From: Apostichopus japonicus
Lineage: Eukaryota > Echinodermata > Holothuroidea > Aspidochirotida > Stichopodidae
Direction of reading: 5' to 3'
Assembly: GCF_037975245.1 (NCBI RefSeq)
Contig: NC_092569.1
Span: forward strand, 12,957,501-13,000,000
DNA length: 42,500 nt
The notes below the pieces were generated by a model, which did no database searches, had not been told where the DNA came from, and saw only the letters and a list, made by a program, of their open reading frames with translations. Each line of letters opens with the position of its first letter. Positions within the stretch are counted from its first letter, which is position 1. This document shows, one piece after another, positions 22,200 to 33,381 of this stretch. Both the position numbers and the translations under genes were made by a program.

Positions 22200-23290
22200 A
22201 ATTAAGTGGAGAGGGAGACACAGCGGAGAGTAAACAAACGTATGTGGTTTATTTTCCCTTAGAATTCTAGATAAATGTTTGATTGGAATTGGTGAAGTTT
22301 GGGTCCGACGGGGAAGAGAATGGAGGGGGGGGGGGGAATACGTGTGACGAGGGCCCATATATGCACCATTTAACAAGATTTATTTGAGACCGACTACAGT
22401 AACTGGTCGAGCAACGTTGCGGAAGTAATGTAAACCAGCAAAACCGGCAATTTGTGACTACAATTGCGACTGTACAGTGTTATCGGCTGGGAAGCTGTAG
22501 CATGTATAGAAAATGATATTTACATTGCAGAAAGATGATTTACTAACATTGTTATCCGCTATATCTCAGAGCCCTATACCCCGAAGGGGGTGGGGACAAA
22601 CGCTATCGGATCTGCGTCGCTGTTAAGTATCTCTTTTCTCTAGGAGCGAATTTAAAGCACAAATACAAATACGCAGAAAGAGAAATTGAATTTCTCTGGA
22701 ATGTACCTCAAAGCCTACGGTACTGCACATTTACCATAGTTTGTACAAAGTTATTGGGACAATAGGGAACACAATAGTGTGCGTAGGTGCGCCTCTTACC
22801 CCCACCCCCCCCCCTCCTTCCCCGTGAATCAGCTGGCTAAGGGCATGAATATCATCACAGCTCAAGCACTCTCCTTGGTCAACGCAGAAAGAAGATTACC
22901 AAGCCATTAACGAAATACCAAACTTTGATGCCGTATTTAGATGACCTTAACATAAATAGATTAAGGTATGCTTGAGTTAGGCGGTAAGGCGCTCAAGCGT
23001 AATGCTTTACTAACCAGCATATACTATATAACTGCAAGATTGTTGGGGCTAATCAATTTTCGAGTACCGGATTGAAATGTCTTCGTCAGCAGGGTTTATA
23101 CTTAGGGCGGCCTTTTGAGAACCCTTGACCTATAAATTATATACGATGTCTTTTTAGCTGGGCACTTTTCTCACTAATATATCTAGTATACAGATAGTTA
23201 TCTAGTATACACTTTGGTTCAAAATATGTAAAATCACGGAAAAAATTACTTTAGCTAGTCTATCGTTAAATTATTCAAGATTGGCTTAGA
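22200..23290. other. Intergenic DNA, no gene seen
   Basis: Contains G- and C-runs near 22322-22335 and 22800-22815. A small hairpin is at 22578-22592 (CCCCGAAGGGGG). No exon or element ends were recognised. Confidence 0.5.
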
Positions 23291-23294
23291 CCTC

Positions 23295-23605
23295 TCAGAC
23301 TATAATCATAATAATAATCAGCTGTTATTTTTACGACGCTTCAGCGACCACAAATGTGGGAGAAACCCGAAGGGCTTATGGATAACAACTTCCACGTCTG
23401 GTGGCTTCCAATTCAACATTTGTACTCAAATTTGGATCCTTTCAATTTAGAAAGTCATTTCAGATGGGAAAACCGTAGATTGCTCTTGGGTGAAAAAAAA
23501 ACCCACCTATAATGATCCGGCCGGGTATCGAACCCGGAATCTCCCGATTGCTAAGCCTCATTGCTTCAAATGCCGCCGCCTTTATCCTCTCTGCCACAGC
23601 ACCAA
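23295..23605 (-). mobile_element. tRNA-derived SINE, copy 2, most complete
   Basis: Read on the minus strand from about 23603: GGTGCTGTGGCAGAGAGG (A box region), a long variable region, then a perfect T-arm with CCGGG and CCCGG around TTCGATA (B box GGTTCGATACC). This is the plan of a type II (Leu/Ser) tRNA. The acceptor ends do not pair, so it is not a tRNA gene. The body has TTTTCCCATCTGAAATGAC, matching the two other copies, then a unique region with a CCCTTCGGG hairpin, and it ends in an ATTATTATTATGATTAT tail like that of L2-type LINEs. That tail suggests mobilisation by such a LINE. Confidence 0.8.
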
Positions 23606-24179
23606 GAAGATTAATTTACCTTTACAGTTTCAGCATTTCTTTTCTTACATCAACTATAGTAGGCTTATATTAATACTTCATAAACTAATATGTAAAATAT
23701 ATAATTACTTTAATAAATCCAAATATGTGCCGTAACAGTTAGTAGTAAATTATTATAAGAAAAATAGGAACCCTTACTGTGAATTCGTTTGGTAGCTTAT
23801 GGAATCGGTCAACAGGAGCAGGAGAGATGTTTTTCATGGAAGGAGCAAAGAAGAGAATGCACGTCTTCCTCATCCTACAAACATGTGAAAAATCTTCTCT
23901 TTTTTTTTTTGGTTTCTTGTATATTAATAAATTAAATGTCGTCTGTAGACAATATAAGACCATGGAGTTCTTTTCTTAATATTATCCTGTATTGAAAATT
24001 TAAGAGAGCCTGTCTATAACATGTAAGAGCCGGTCGTGGTTGGTTAATTATGCTCTATTTACAGAAGAGAAAGAGATGGCTGATTATTCTGCTGGCAATT
24101 TCTTTATAGACAGACATTCATCGTCTTCTCTTCTTTCATCTAAACTTAGCCTCTGTTAGTTAAACAACATGGCGGTCGT

Positions 24180-24235
24180 GCTGGTGATGATGATAATGAT
24201 AATGGTGGTGGTGGTGGTTGATGGTTTTCCGAAGT
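24180..24235. repeat. (GAT/GGT)n simple repeat
   Basis: A short imperfect run of GATGAT, AATGAT and GGTGGT words. It is a minor relative of the long (GAT)n run at 24.6 kb. Confidence 0.8.
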
Positions 24236-24266
24236 AATTATTGAAGGATCCCCAAATAACTTTGAA

Positions 24267-24597
24267 CACTTTATCGTTAGGTGGTGTTCATATTTGATCT
24301 ATTCAGGGTTTATTCACAAGTGTTGGGTTAAGGTAATAGGAGACATCAATATGAGTCAAGGGTCAATGCAATGATAGACTTTGAATATGAGTCGTTTCTA
24401 TATCTAATCTACAACACCCCCCCCCCCCCCCCATCAGTAAATTATCACTTTATCGTTAGTAAGGTGATATACATCTTGTTCCATTCAGGGTTTATTCACA
24501 AGTGTTGGGTTAAGGTAATAAGAGACATCAATATGAGTCAAGGGTATATTTTTATGATAGGCTTTGAATATGAGTCGTTTCTATAAATAATCTACAG
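24267..24597. repeat. Tandem duplication, two copies about 180 bp apart
   Basis: Copy 1 starts at 24267 (CACTTTATCGTTAG), copy 2 at 24446. Both contain ATTCAGGGTTTATTCACAAG, AATATGAGTCAAGGG and TTTGAATATGAGTCGTTTC. They differ by scattered substitutions and small indels, so the duplication is older than the one at 9.5 kb. A run of 14 or more C separates the copies. No gene is present. Confidence 0.92.
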
Positions 24598-24606
24598 TGT
24601 TTTTGT

Positions 24607-24790
<184 letters not shown>

Positions 24791-24960
24791 GGTGGTGGTA
24801 GTTGTGAGGGTACTTTTTGAATAAGAGTCACTCAAAAAGAACCCGGGCACTGAACCAAACAACCAAACGGCTCATCCGCTCTGAACCCCAGTCCCCTTGC
24901 ATCCAGACTGTAACTGTGTGATAATCGTCAATAATGGCCGAGAAGTGGCCGAGAAGTGAT

Positions 24961-24998
24961 CCTACACATGATCTTAGCCAAAAAGGCCGAGAAGCGGT
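24961..24998 (-). ncRNA. U2 snRNA 5'-end fragment
   Basis: On the minus strand from 24998 the sequence reads ACCGCTTCTCGGCCTTTTT, then GGCTAAGATCATGTGTAG. This matches the highly conserved 5' end of U2 snRNA (stem I and the branch-point-proximal start) with one T inserted and a few changes. It breaks off before the branch-point-recognition sequence and the Sm site. Directly downstream, ACTTCTCGGCC recurs twice, which looks like a short tandem reuse of the U2 stem I word. It is a truncated pseudogene or a piece of a U2-headed repeat, not a working snRNA. Confidence 0.75.
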
Positions 24999-24999
24999 G

Positions 25000-26090
25000 G
25001 TTATTGATGGTTATGGTGACGACCTGTTATTTTTCAAACCACATATTAAAGTTCAGCAAATACTTGCGACACTCAAAGCAGACACATGTAACCCAGCCTA
25101 CTTTGTTTAAAAAGGATTGGAATGGAATATGATGTTTTTGTTTGTTTTTTGTTTTTTGCATTAACTAATGAAATGATACACTATCTGCTTTTCATCATAT
25201 TGTTCATTCAAGTAATATGAATTTTCACATGACTCGTTCAAAAAGAGTTGCCCATAGGCAACTTTGATATACAAAATGAGCTTGAATCTATTCTTGTTAT
25301 CATTAACTGACGATTTGTTACAGCAGCTGCTTTCACATTTTCGGGTGGTATGAATATTCATAAACGTTTGCACAGAGACATAGCAGTTTGAGTTCATGTG
25401 ATTAATAATTAAAAACACTGTAATTAATCGCAACGTTTAAATGTGTGAAATGCTTTCAGTTTAAGCTAAATGTAAAATACAAGGGGTTTCAGCTAATGTC
25501 GAACAATTTGGCTGAAACATATTTGAGTTAACTTGAGTCATACTTTTTACGCATGCGTATAGAAGCAATCAATAATCATAACATAATCAATGGTGGTAAT
25601 ATTATTTTCGTGCACGAAGATTAACAGCGTAATCCATGATAATGTCCAAGTAATTGAATAATTGACCGCACAATTTCAAAACATTGAGCAAAGAACAGAA
25701 TGATCGAACGTAAGCAATAATTCTTAAGTCAAAGTGGAGACGAAACATTGTGAAAAAGTAAGCATTACAAGCGACAGATTAATTTCCTTGGGTAGATAAC
25801 AGTAGTCGCAAACGCAAGACTTGAGGCTATATCTCTATATTTCAACATGCATAGTTTCTATATAAACATATAAACATTTCATTTTATTTATTTGTTTCTT
25901 CACAACTTAAATACAGAGAAGTAAAATAAATGGCACAATATATAAAACAGCAATGAAAATTATGAGATGAAGCCTTCCAAAAACAAATACCCAAAGAGGT
26001 TTATCTTTAAAATCAAACAATATTTAATAGCGCTCAAAATTTGCATAAATCACCTTTTTATTCATAATTGTTCCTAAATTAAGTAATTTT
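25000..26090. other. Intergenic DNA, no gene seen
   Basis: AT-rich. A 90-codon minus-strand frame at 25161-25433 shows no domain, signal or splice context that would support it. Confidence 0.5.
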
Positions 26091-26094
26091 GAAA

Positions 26095-26370
26095 CTTTCT
26101 CCGGAGAAGGATATGTCGACCACGTTGCAATCTATTTTAAGAAGGACATTATTTATAACCGGTCTCCTGGAGACCGGCTTGATCTTCATCAGTCACTCGT
26201 GAATATGTCCATAGAAACCGAAAAGATGCCCATAGCAACCAAATGTCAATGTACAGGCGATGTGTTAGGAAGAGGAAGCTATTGGCAAGGACTTTACCTA
26301 GCAGATATAACCAACTCAAAACAGGGAAGACAAGACTATGGTGCTTGAGCAGTTTCCGGAGAAACAGCGA
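26095..26370 (-). mobile_element. Unclassified retroelement-like remnant with palindrome
   Basis: TTTCTCCGGAGAAGG at the left and TTTCCGGAGAAAC at about 26351 form a pair of related palindromic words. Between them is a perfect 19-nt palindrome, CCGGTCTCCTGGAGACCGG (26159-26177). On the minus strand CTGATGA precedes it at 26192-26186. CTGATGA followed by a strong stem recalls hammerhead cores in Penelope-like tails, but the expected GAAA after the stem is absent. Identity of the element is not known. Confidence 0.35.
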
Positions 26371-26472
26371 GAAGACAGATGGCTTTCATTTATTTCTTCA
26401 ACATGACAGGTAGGGCATTTAGAAAAAAATATATGTTTCATATTTAACAATCCACGTGTATTTCAAAGAAAC

Positions 26473-26727
<255 letters not shown>

Positions 26728-26739
26728 CATATACACACT

Positions 26740-27925
26740 ATAATGGTAAGGTAGGTGTACGAGATTACGAAGGCGTCGAGAGCGAGGTCGGGTCCCCGCG
26801 CGGACAACTTTTTGTTAACTATAGCTCTTATTTTAAGTCTTCATTTTTTTATTAAAATGACAATACAATAATAACAGATCCAATATTGCCCCCTGATCTT
26901 AAATTCGTTTCTAGCCTTGTTCCTTGAGTTGAGAAACTTGTATTTTGATTTTGATAAGAACTGCCTTTGTGTCTTTCACCTCAGATATAAGATGACGATT
27001 GAGAAGTAAATACTGTGTGAGCAAAATATATTTGAACATGCTAACGAAATGTTTGAGCTTTCTTGTTGATATAGCAAAATTAATGTTAGACTGGTTCAAT
27101 GAAGTCACAAGAATCGAGGAGGCCCTCACTTCTTGCCAAGAAGCAAATGGCCTATATTGATAGTCCGTCCAGGAAAGTTGCTCGTAACTAACTCCTTTTT
27201 CGGAGAAGATCAGTGCAATGGCTAAATTTCTCTCGCTTGGATAAACCGAGTAAACCTAAAAGAAACAAGATTGCCTCTTCCATTGAACTTGACAAGAGAG
27301 AGCCAGGAGTGGGTGGGGTGGGGCGGGATAAGGGTGGAGAAGGAAGGATTAAACTCCGGTAACAATTCCGGTAATAGGAAAACTTGTCGGTATATATATA
27401 TATATATATTTATGTAATACTTTAAAATCGCAAAAATTATGTATATAATAAATCTATAAACCTCCTCTGAGAGAAATGAAAGACAAAGAGCTGAACTCCG
27501 AAACTACAAACTTTATTAAATGCAGATATAATGACGGATACAATAGTTTGAAGATATACATTATAAAGTCACCAACACAAATAAAGACCAATTATTTAAA
27601 AAGAAGATGTTATTTTTAACTAAACTCTACTTTAAAAGCTATGAAAAATAAAAAAGAAACAACATTTTTTGAGAGGGAAGGGAGTGGATACGTTATAATT
27701 TATCGAATTTAAATGGGTTTTTATTGAGCATATAGTTAGGCTGACAAATATCGATATTTATAGGTATACTGTGGAAAGCATAACTTACTTACGATCAAGA
27801 AGTCAACATCTTTTAGCATTCTACCGAAACGGAGACCCCCTCTCAACCAACCCCTTCCCCCCCCCCTCCCCCACCCGCCACACCCCTCACCTTCCAGGCA
27901 TCTCCCACACTCAGACATTATATTG
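26740..27925. other. Intergenic DNA, no gene seen
   Basis: Holds a short (TA)n at about 27392-27410 and C-rich runs at 27845-27885. No exon was recognised. Confidence 0.5.
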
Positions 27926-27929
27926 GTTA

Positions 27930-28100
27930 CTAGAGCTATGGTTGAGTGGAAAATGGCGGTGGCATGATAGAAGCAATAAAACCTAGCATCAAGGAGGTCG
28001 TGTGTTCGCTCCCTGACCTGCTAAGGTAACGCTGGTTTTTCAGTCGTGTCGGAGAAATCCACGTTTTGTCCATTTGAAATGGTCTTCCAATTTGTACATT
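27930..28100 (+). mobile_element. tRNA-derived SINE, copy 3
   Basis: GAGCTATGGTTGAGTGGAAA aligns with the A-box region of copy 1. ACCTAGCATCAAGGAGGTCG and GTGTTCGCTCCC cover the variable region and B box. CCATTTGAAATGGTCTTCC matches the shared body. Same strand as copy 1 at 16.9 kb. Confidence 0.75.
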
Positions 28101-28828
28101 TGGGGTTTTTTTTTTTAATCCAAAATGAAATGTAAGTCATAAGACATTCGGCTTCTCCTACAAATGCGTAGTCTTCCAAGTCGGTAACTATATTACTGTA
28201 TATTTTAACAATCTTGCTTGCCTGGAAAATAACCTCGGGAGGCAGAACCACCGTGATCAATGATTTTCTGGCTGACAATCTAAAACTTATATTGAAGTTG
28301 AAAAATCTTCCACACTGTTTGTTGAAAACCTCCTTTCAATATGATGTCTCTTACTTGAGATATTGGTGATTGAATAGCTAAACTCCAGGCAGTTTCAATC
28401 ACAGTATTTTTTTTATTTTTTTCTTTAGAAATAAAACATTTCTCTCGGGGTAAATGATTAGCAAATTATAAAGACATGTAGTAGATACATTTTTAGCTGA
28501 AGTGCCCTGATGAGATATCATCCATTCTGTTTCTTCCAGAAACTTTTACAAAATATTTACACATTTTCAAGGAAGAAAAAATAAAACATAACTAATAAAA
28601 AGTGCTAAGAAGATGTGGTTTTCGTCTAAAGATTCAGAACAATTCCAGCAATTTTGCTAAGCAACAAACTTCAGCCAACAGAAAATCCTTTAAGTAAACA
28701 TTTCAGCAAAATAGATCAAGGTTATACTTGGACTCAGTACTGTCGTATCGTGTGATGACCCTGAAATCAATTAATTGCACAGATATTGTTGAGAATAACA
28801 TAGTCTATTGTTCCTATTTTCCCATTAA

Positions 28829-29187
28829 AGGCATTGAAGACTCGCCCTAAACCCCTGCCGCGCTCTGAAAAAGATAACTATCCGTTGCTTGCAATGAAGT
28901 TTTTCTCTGGTCGCTACAAAATACAGACAGTTACGAAACGTGATACCTTATCATCTTTAGCTGGACCTGAGGTGTCCATCGCTGTATCGTTTGTACACTG
29001 TGCTGTGGGTATTGACCGCAGCTGTTATGTACTGACTGTACACTAGTGTCTCATTACCGACGGTAGCAAGCTGTGTGGGTATTTTCTGGGATCGATGATG
29101 GTGTCTAACACTACTGTTACACCTGATTCGAAACTAGGTCAGATTACCGGCATTAGGCGTTTCTTTTTGCGCGAGTCTTCACACCCT
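28829..29187 (+). mobile_element. MITE with TTAA target duplication, copy 1
   Basis: Terminal inverted repeats AGGCATTGAAGACTCGC and GCGAGTCTTCACACCCT are flanked by TTAA on both sides (28825-28828 and 29188-29191). At 359 bp it is non-coding. A copy of the same length lies at 40673-41032 in the opposite orientation. TTAA duplications are made by piggyBac and Kolobok transposases. The ends look more like Kolobok-type MITEs, but this is not certain. A 70-codon frame inside it is meaningless. Confidence 0.88.
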
Positions 29188-29534
29188 TTAATGTCAGGAT
29201 GTATATCATCATCGAATACAAAATTTTCTTCTTCTTGCTAAAATATGAAGATAATGTGTTTTGAAATAAAGAACGTAGATAACAAATGGTTCATAAATCG
29301 TATACATCTTGTTTTGTGAATCACTCGGCTATGCTTGGACAAATTCCCATCCAGACACAAGAAGCTGCTTTTAACGCAACATCAAACACGTGACTTACAC
29401 GAGACACTCATTTGTGAATTTGTAAATTAAGTCAATACGAAGACTGAACAACACATTATTCTTATTCTCAAAAGTTTCCAACACCCATGCAACCAAAAAC
29501 AATATAAAATCCGATATGGGTGAAGTCGCATAAA

Positions 29535-29840
29535 TAGATGCAATTTTCATGCCGTGGACAGTTGCTGTATATAGGAATGTGCTAACATATCAATTCTCCC
29601 ACCAACCCTTTCAACAAATGTTGTTATTGACTAAACGGTACAACATGGCTTTATTTATCATTGTTACGGTGGTTCTGATGGGATGAACGAATTGTAGAAA
29701 TGTGAATATACCGCGACGAAACTTTACAAGTTGATGCCGTGCTTTTTGTCGAAATGTCTTGTTAGTGTAACTCGACAAGTCAACAAATATGATCTTTTTG
29801 GCAATTTAGATGCAATTTTCATGCCGTGGACAGTTGCTGT
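29535..29840. repeat. Perfect 35-bp direct repeat, 271 bp apart
   Basis: The identical block TAGATGCAATTTTCATGCCG... occurs at 29535-29569 and 29806-29840 with no mismatch. The DNA between is unique and non-coding. Confidence 0.9.
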
Positions 29841-29849
29841 AAAATCAAA

Positions 29850-30790
29850 GGTTCCCCTAGTTCCATGAGGTGACGCAGCTACTCGTAAATTTGACAAGTT
29901 TCTTCACGATAATCGACGTGAAGGTCAAAAACAGAATGAATAACACGTGATGATCTAGAATTTATAGTCAGTATAGATTAAAGTTATTAAAATGAAAATA
30001 AGAAAAAATCTATACATAAAAGGAGATAAAAGCATTCAGGTATACATCGCATATACGTTATAGTTATTACAAACTGCTCATATAAAAGTAAAATAAACTC
30101 GTAAAAAAGCAAGGAATGATACAAGGCTAAAAAGAAAGTTGCTAACACTAAAAATCATGGGACCATGATATATTTATGATTATTACGCTTACAACATGCG
30201 GCACATTTTTCAAACATTATGGCGGTGGGTATCTAATGGATTGCAGCCCACAGTTTTCCCGTTATTAATTAATTAGCTATACAGATTTTACGAACGGTAC
30301 GGCAGAGGATACCCGGGTTTTCGCAAGCAACTTAACCACTATTTGATGTGTAAATTAAACCATCGGTATTTCAACTTGACAAAGACTTAGAATTTCACTT
30401 ATTAATAAAACTTATTTCATGTGTCAATTAAATGTTATTCATGTGTCAATTGATCATTATTTCACGTATCATTTAAATCAGTGTAAACACTGGAATCGTA
30501 ACTAGAAATTAATCAGTATTTCACACGAACCAGTGTGTCATGTCTAATTGATATATAAATATATAATCGGTAGTCTGTCATGTAAATTAATGCAGAAGAT
30601 TATTTCTCTACGAACTAATAGTCCGGTACTATTTTGACTACAAGACCGGGAAATCATTAGAACGCATCATAGCACAACGTGGTTTGCCTAACTTTTTCAA
30701 TCGAATGATAGATTTCTAAGTTCTTAGATAACAAACATTCAGATGACCTCTCATTGCCCCACTTAAGGGCGGTAGACATTCCGTATATCA
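29850..30790. other. Intergenic DNA, no gene seen
   Basis: AT-rich. A loosely repeated ATGTGTCAATTAA/CATGTGTCAATTGAT word appears three to four times at 30418-30480. No exon was recognised. Confidence 0.5.
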
Positions 30791-30802
30791 GAAGATTGGA
30801 GG

Positions 30803-31054
30803 CAGGGGCGTACCGAGGAATTTGCCAAGGGAGGGGCGAATTCTGTAGGCAAACTATCTAAGCGTATTGCCACCATGGGTTGGCGCGAAAATTTTGCCGA
30901 AAATGCCTCCCAGATCGCTGGAAATGGCACTTCCCAGGCCTTGTAAGTTGCATCTAAGCATTTTTCATTTTGAAATTACTAGCGATATCATAAAAAAAAT
31001 ACAAAAAATTTGCTCAAGGGGGGGAGGGGGAGGGGCGGTAGCCCCCTTCGCCGG
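30803..31054. mobile_element. hAT-type MITE, degraded, just past the SLC5 gene
   Basis: The left end CAGGGGCGTACC is flanked by ATTGGAGG (30795-30802). The same 8 bp recur at 31055-31062, giving an 8-bp target duplication as made by hAT transposases. The right end is decayed (GGTAGCCCCCTTCGCCGG). Internal words such as GGGTTGGCGCG and TCGCTGGAAATG are shared with the better-kept element at 39770-40107. It lies less than 100 bp beyond the polyadenylation signal of the transporter gene. Confidence 0.7.
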
Positions 31055-31145
31055 ATTGGAGGTAGAAGGACGTAGTTTTTTCTTCAAATAGAGGGCGCAG
31101 TTCAGTTATGACATCTGTTTTGCATCTTTTTGTTGTTGTTGAAGT

Positions 31146-31151
31146 TTTATT
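31146..31151 (-). terminator. AATAAA polyadenylation signal of the SLC5 gene
   Basis: AATAAA on the minus strand, about 115 nt after the TGA at 31265-31267. It would give a short 3' untranslated region of about 140 nt. Confidence 0.45.
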
Positions 31152-31264
31152 CAAACATACATTGCCGATTCTTTCAGCATGTAGTAGCAGTACCGTCCGC
31201 ACGCAAGCAAGATGCAACCAATAGGGTCAACCCACCACCGCCTTTTATCTACATATCAGTAGAA

Positions 31265-31345
31265 TCAAACAGGTTCTTCTGTAGTCTTGTCAGCTTGATC
31301 GCTAACTCCAATATAGTTCACGTTCGTCAACTCTGGTTCACCCTC
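31265..31345 (-). CDS. SLC5A8-like cotransporter, last coding exon
   Basis: The acceptor CTTTTCTGACAG| precedes 31345 in phase 0, matching the phase-0 donor of the exon at 32383-32507. The exon adds 26 residues (EGEPELTNVNYIGVSDQADK, then TTEEPV) and a TGA. It is acidic and polar, as expected for the cytoplasmic C-terminal tail. The final E-E-P-V fits a class III PDZ ligand (acidic residue at position -2, hydrophobic at 0). Mammalian SLC5A8 instead ends in a class I PDZ ligand. The exon is short, so the call depends on the splice match and tail-like composition. Confidence 0.75.
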   Translation of the reverse strand, partial: EGEPELTNVNYIGVSDQADKTTEEPV

Positions 31346-31380
31346 CTGTCAGAAAAGAATAATAAATCAGTCTGATCTTA

Positions 31381-31560
31381 CGAGTACAACAGCATGGGTA
31401 CGAGAACAATCAGAATTCCACTTGTTATAAGTACACGTACGAATGGAATTCCCCTGGTATACGTGCGGGTAGAATTCCCCCTTCGTATGAATACGACTAG
31501 AATATTCCCTTCGCTAATGAATATGAGTAGAATTCCCTTTCGGTTATGAGTACCGGTAAG
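31381..31560. repeat. Minisatellite with GAATTCC units, SLC5 intron
   Basis: Four to five imperfect units of about 33-45 bp, each with AGAATTCCC or similar, followed by TATGAATACG or TATGAGTACG. It lies in the intron before the last coding exon. Confidence 0.75.
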
Positions 31561-31638
31561 AGTTATTACGAAGTTCAGATACTAATGATGTGAGAACACA
31601 AAGAGAGTGAGGGAGAAGAAGTTTAAACAAAGTGGAAT

Positions 31639-31686
31639 GTCTGTCTGTCTGTCTGTCTGTCTGTCAGTCTCTCTGTCTCTCTCTCG
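31639..31686. repeat. (TGTC)n / (TCTC)n simple repeat
   Basis: Seven TGTC units, then CAGTCTCTCTGTCTCTCTCTC. Intronic. Confidence 0.9.
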
Positions 31687-32382
31687 CTACAGTATCTACT
31701 AGATTCTAAATCAAATATGTGTAAAACTCCACCAGGGTCAGTACACGAGTACAGGTAGCTATATCATAACAGATTCATTACAAGTCTATAGCAAATCATT
31801 ATATTTTAATGATAGATTTTGTTATTCAATCTGAATGAAGGCTTTATTTTCTTCAATGAGACTGAAATGAAATGTTCAGTCTTCCGTCTTGTACACTCCT
31901 GAATCTCAAGAATGGTAAGTCAGTTTGAGTTTATAATTATTGCTTGATAACTATTACCGTGGTACCCCACGACACAAGGGTGTTAAACAAAACAACAATT
32001 TCCATCGAAAAGGGCAAAAACAAATTACTAAACGATACTGTAATCTTCTCCAAATGTCGGGAGGTTAATTAAACAATCATGTTATGTTATTCTGTAATAA
32101 AGTTTCCGTCTAACTTGCAGGAGAAAAAGGCGAAAAGGCCAGAAGACATTTTTTCTTAAGGGTATACCTAAACTCCAACATTTTTCTCAGACACGCGAAA
32201 GGACAATTAATTGGACGTATACGCTGTAAGATGTTCCGAGGGGGGTGGGGGTGGACAGGGGGCGGCGATATATGAGGAGTAAAAGTTTGATGTTACGGAC
32301 CAGTTTGATATTTTCTAGCATAATTAGATGAATAAACTGATGATCATGCCGTGTATTATATACGTTTACCGATAACACGTAC

Positions 32383-32507
32383 CTTCTCTTCCTCGTATCT
32401 GATACCGCATCTCAACTTGCTTCGAAACCTCTCTGGCAGACAGCAGGCCATGACGTCAAAAATAGGGCACATGAGCTTCGGGTCCACTGTTGAGCTCCTC
32501 GTTCGAC
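32383..32507 (-). CDS. SLC5A8-like cotransporter, C-terminal tail exon
   Basis: The acceptor TTTGCCCTAG| is phase 1 and the donor GAAGAGAAG|GTACGTG is phase 0. Its frame joins the previous exon at a glycine (G|GT) and reads 'RTRSSTVDPKLMCPIFDV', 'MACCLPERFRSKLRCGIRYE' and 'EEK'. This follows the last membrane helix and is basic then acidic, like the cytosolic tail of SLC5A8/A12-type transporters, which have a 'DP(R/K)' segment at the same place. A perfect CRE palindrome (32451-32458) happens to fall in the coding sequence. Confidence 0.85.
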
Positions 32508-33036
32508 CTAGGGCAAATACATATTTACTAGTATTAGTTATGCACGCTATCGCAAAGAGCACCATTAAGCCATAACTTTTCAGGGGGAAGAATTTTTAAT
32601 CAAAGAAAAACGTTCTTCATTTGAAGTCGTCGATATTCTAAGATATGTCTTTCACTCATGTGGGCCTGACGGGGTGGGGTGGGATGGGGAGGGGCACATC
32701 ATTGTCTCCTGGGGCCTATACCTGGGTCTCGAAGTCATTGTACTGGTGACATAGCTTTTAAGGGCTTTAAAAAATGTGTATTATTTTTTTGCTATGCAGT
32801 GTGGTGCGATGGGTACGTTCCTTCAAGGTCATTAAATGTGTAACACGTCTACATGAAACTCCCATGAATGTACCATCCCAAAAAGCCAGCAACTAATCCT
32901 TATGAATGTTTCCATGATTGTTGGGTTATTTTTTTTTTCTTTCCTTTAATGTGTTCTTTTTTTTTGTTCAATTATAAAGCAGCAACTCCTTCTTGGAAGA
33001 GCTGAAGACAGAGCATCATGTACAACAAAGAAAGAC

Positions 33037-33144
33037 CTGACTATGAAACATGTAATGCTGACTATGACGTATGTAATGCTGACTATGACGTATGTAATGC
33101 TGACTATATCACATGTAATGCTGACTATGACGCATGTAATGCTG
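33037..33144. repeat. 21-bp tandem repeat, about five units
   Basis: Units of CTGACTATGACGTATGTAATG with small changes. Because 21 is a multiple of three, the plus-strand frame reads a 7-residue repeat (MLTMTYV), an artefact. It lies in the same SLC5 intron as the larger array at 33.4-34.2 kb. Confidence 0.93.
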
Positions 33145-33381
33145 TCTACTGCTTACTACAGGCAAAACGATCAGAAGCCTGGTAAGAATAAAAGTGGCTG
33201 GCAAAACAACAACCATGGGGAACGCGGGAAATGTTACAAACTAAAGTGTACATTATTTTGTGTAGTATATGTATATCCACAACTACATTATTCCTATACC
33301 ATTAAGAGTGTATCCGCATATGCTCAGATTTATAGAAGAAGTGTGAAGGCATTATACTGCTCCATTTACCTGTTTCTTATG

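Noticed and set aside
23510-23605. Functional tRNA-Leu/Ser gene
   Set aside because: The A and B boxes and T-arm are good, but the acceptor ends do not pair and a SINE body and tail follow.
28834-29046. 70-codon plus-strand frame and its counterpart at 40825-41067
   Set aside because: Both lie inside two copies of a non-coding MITE.
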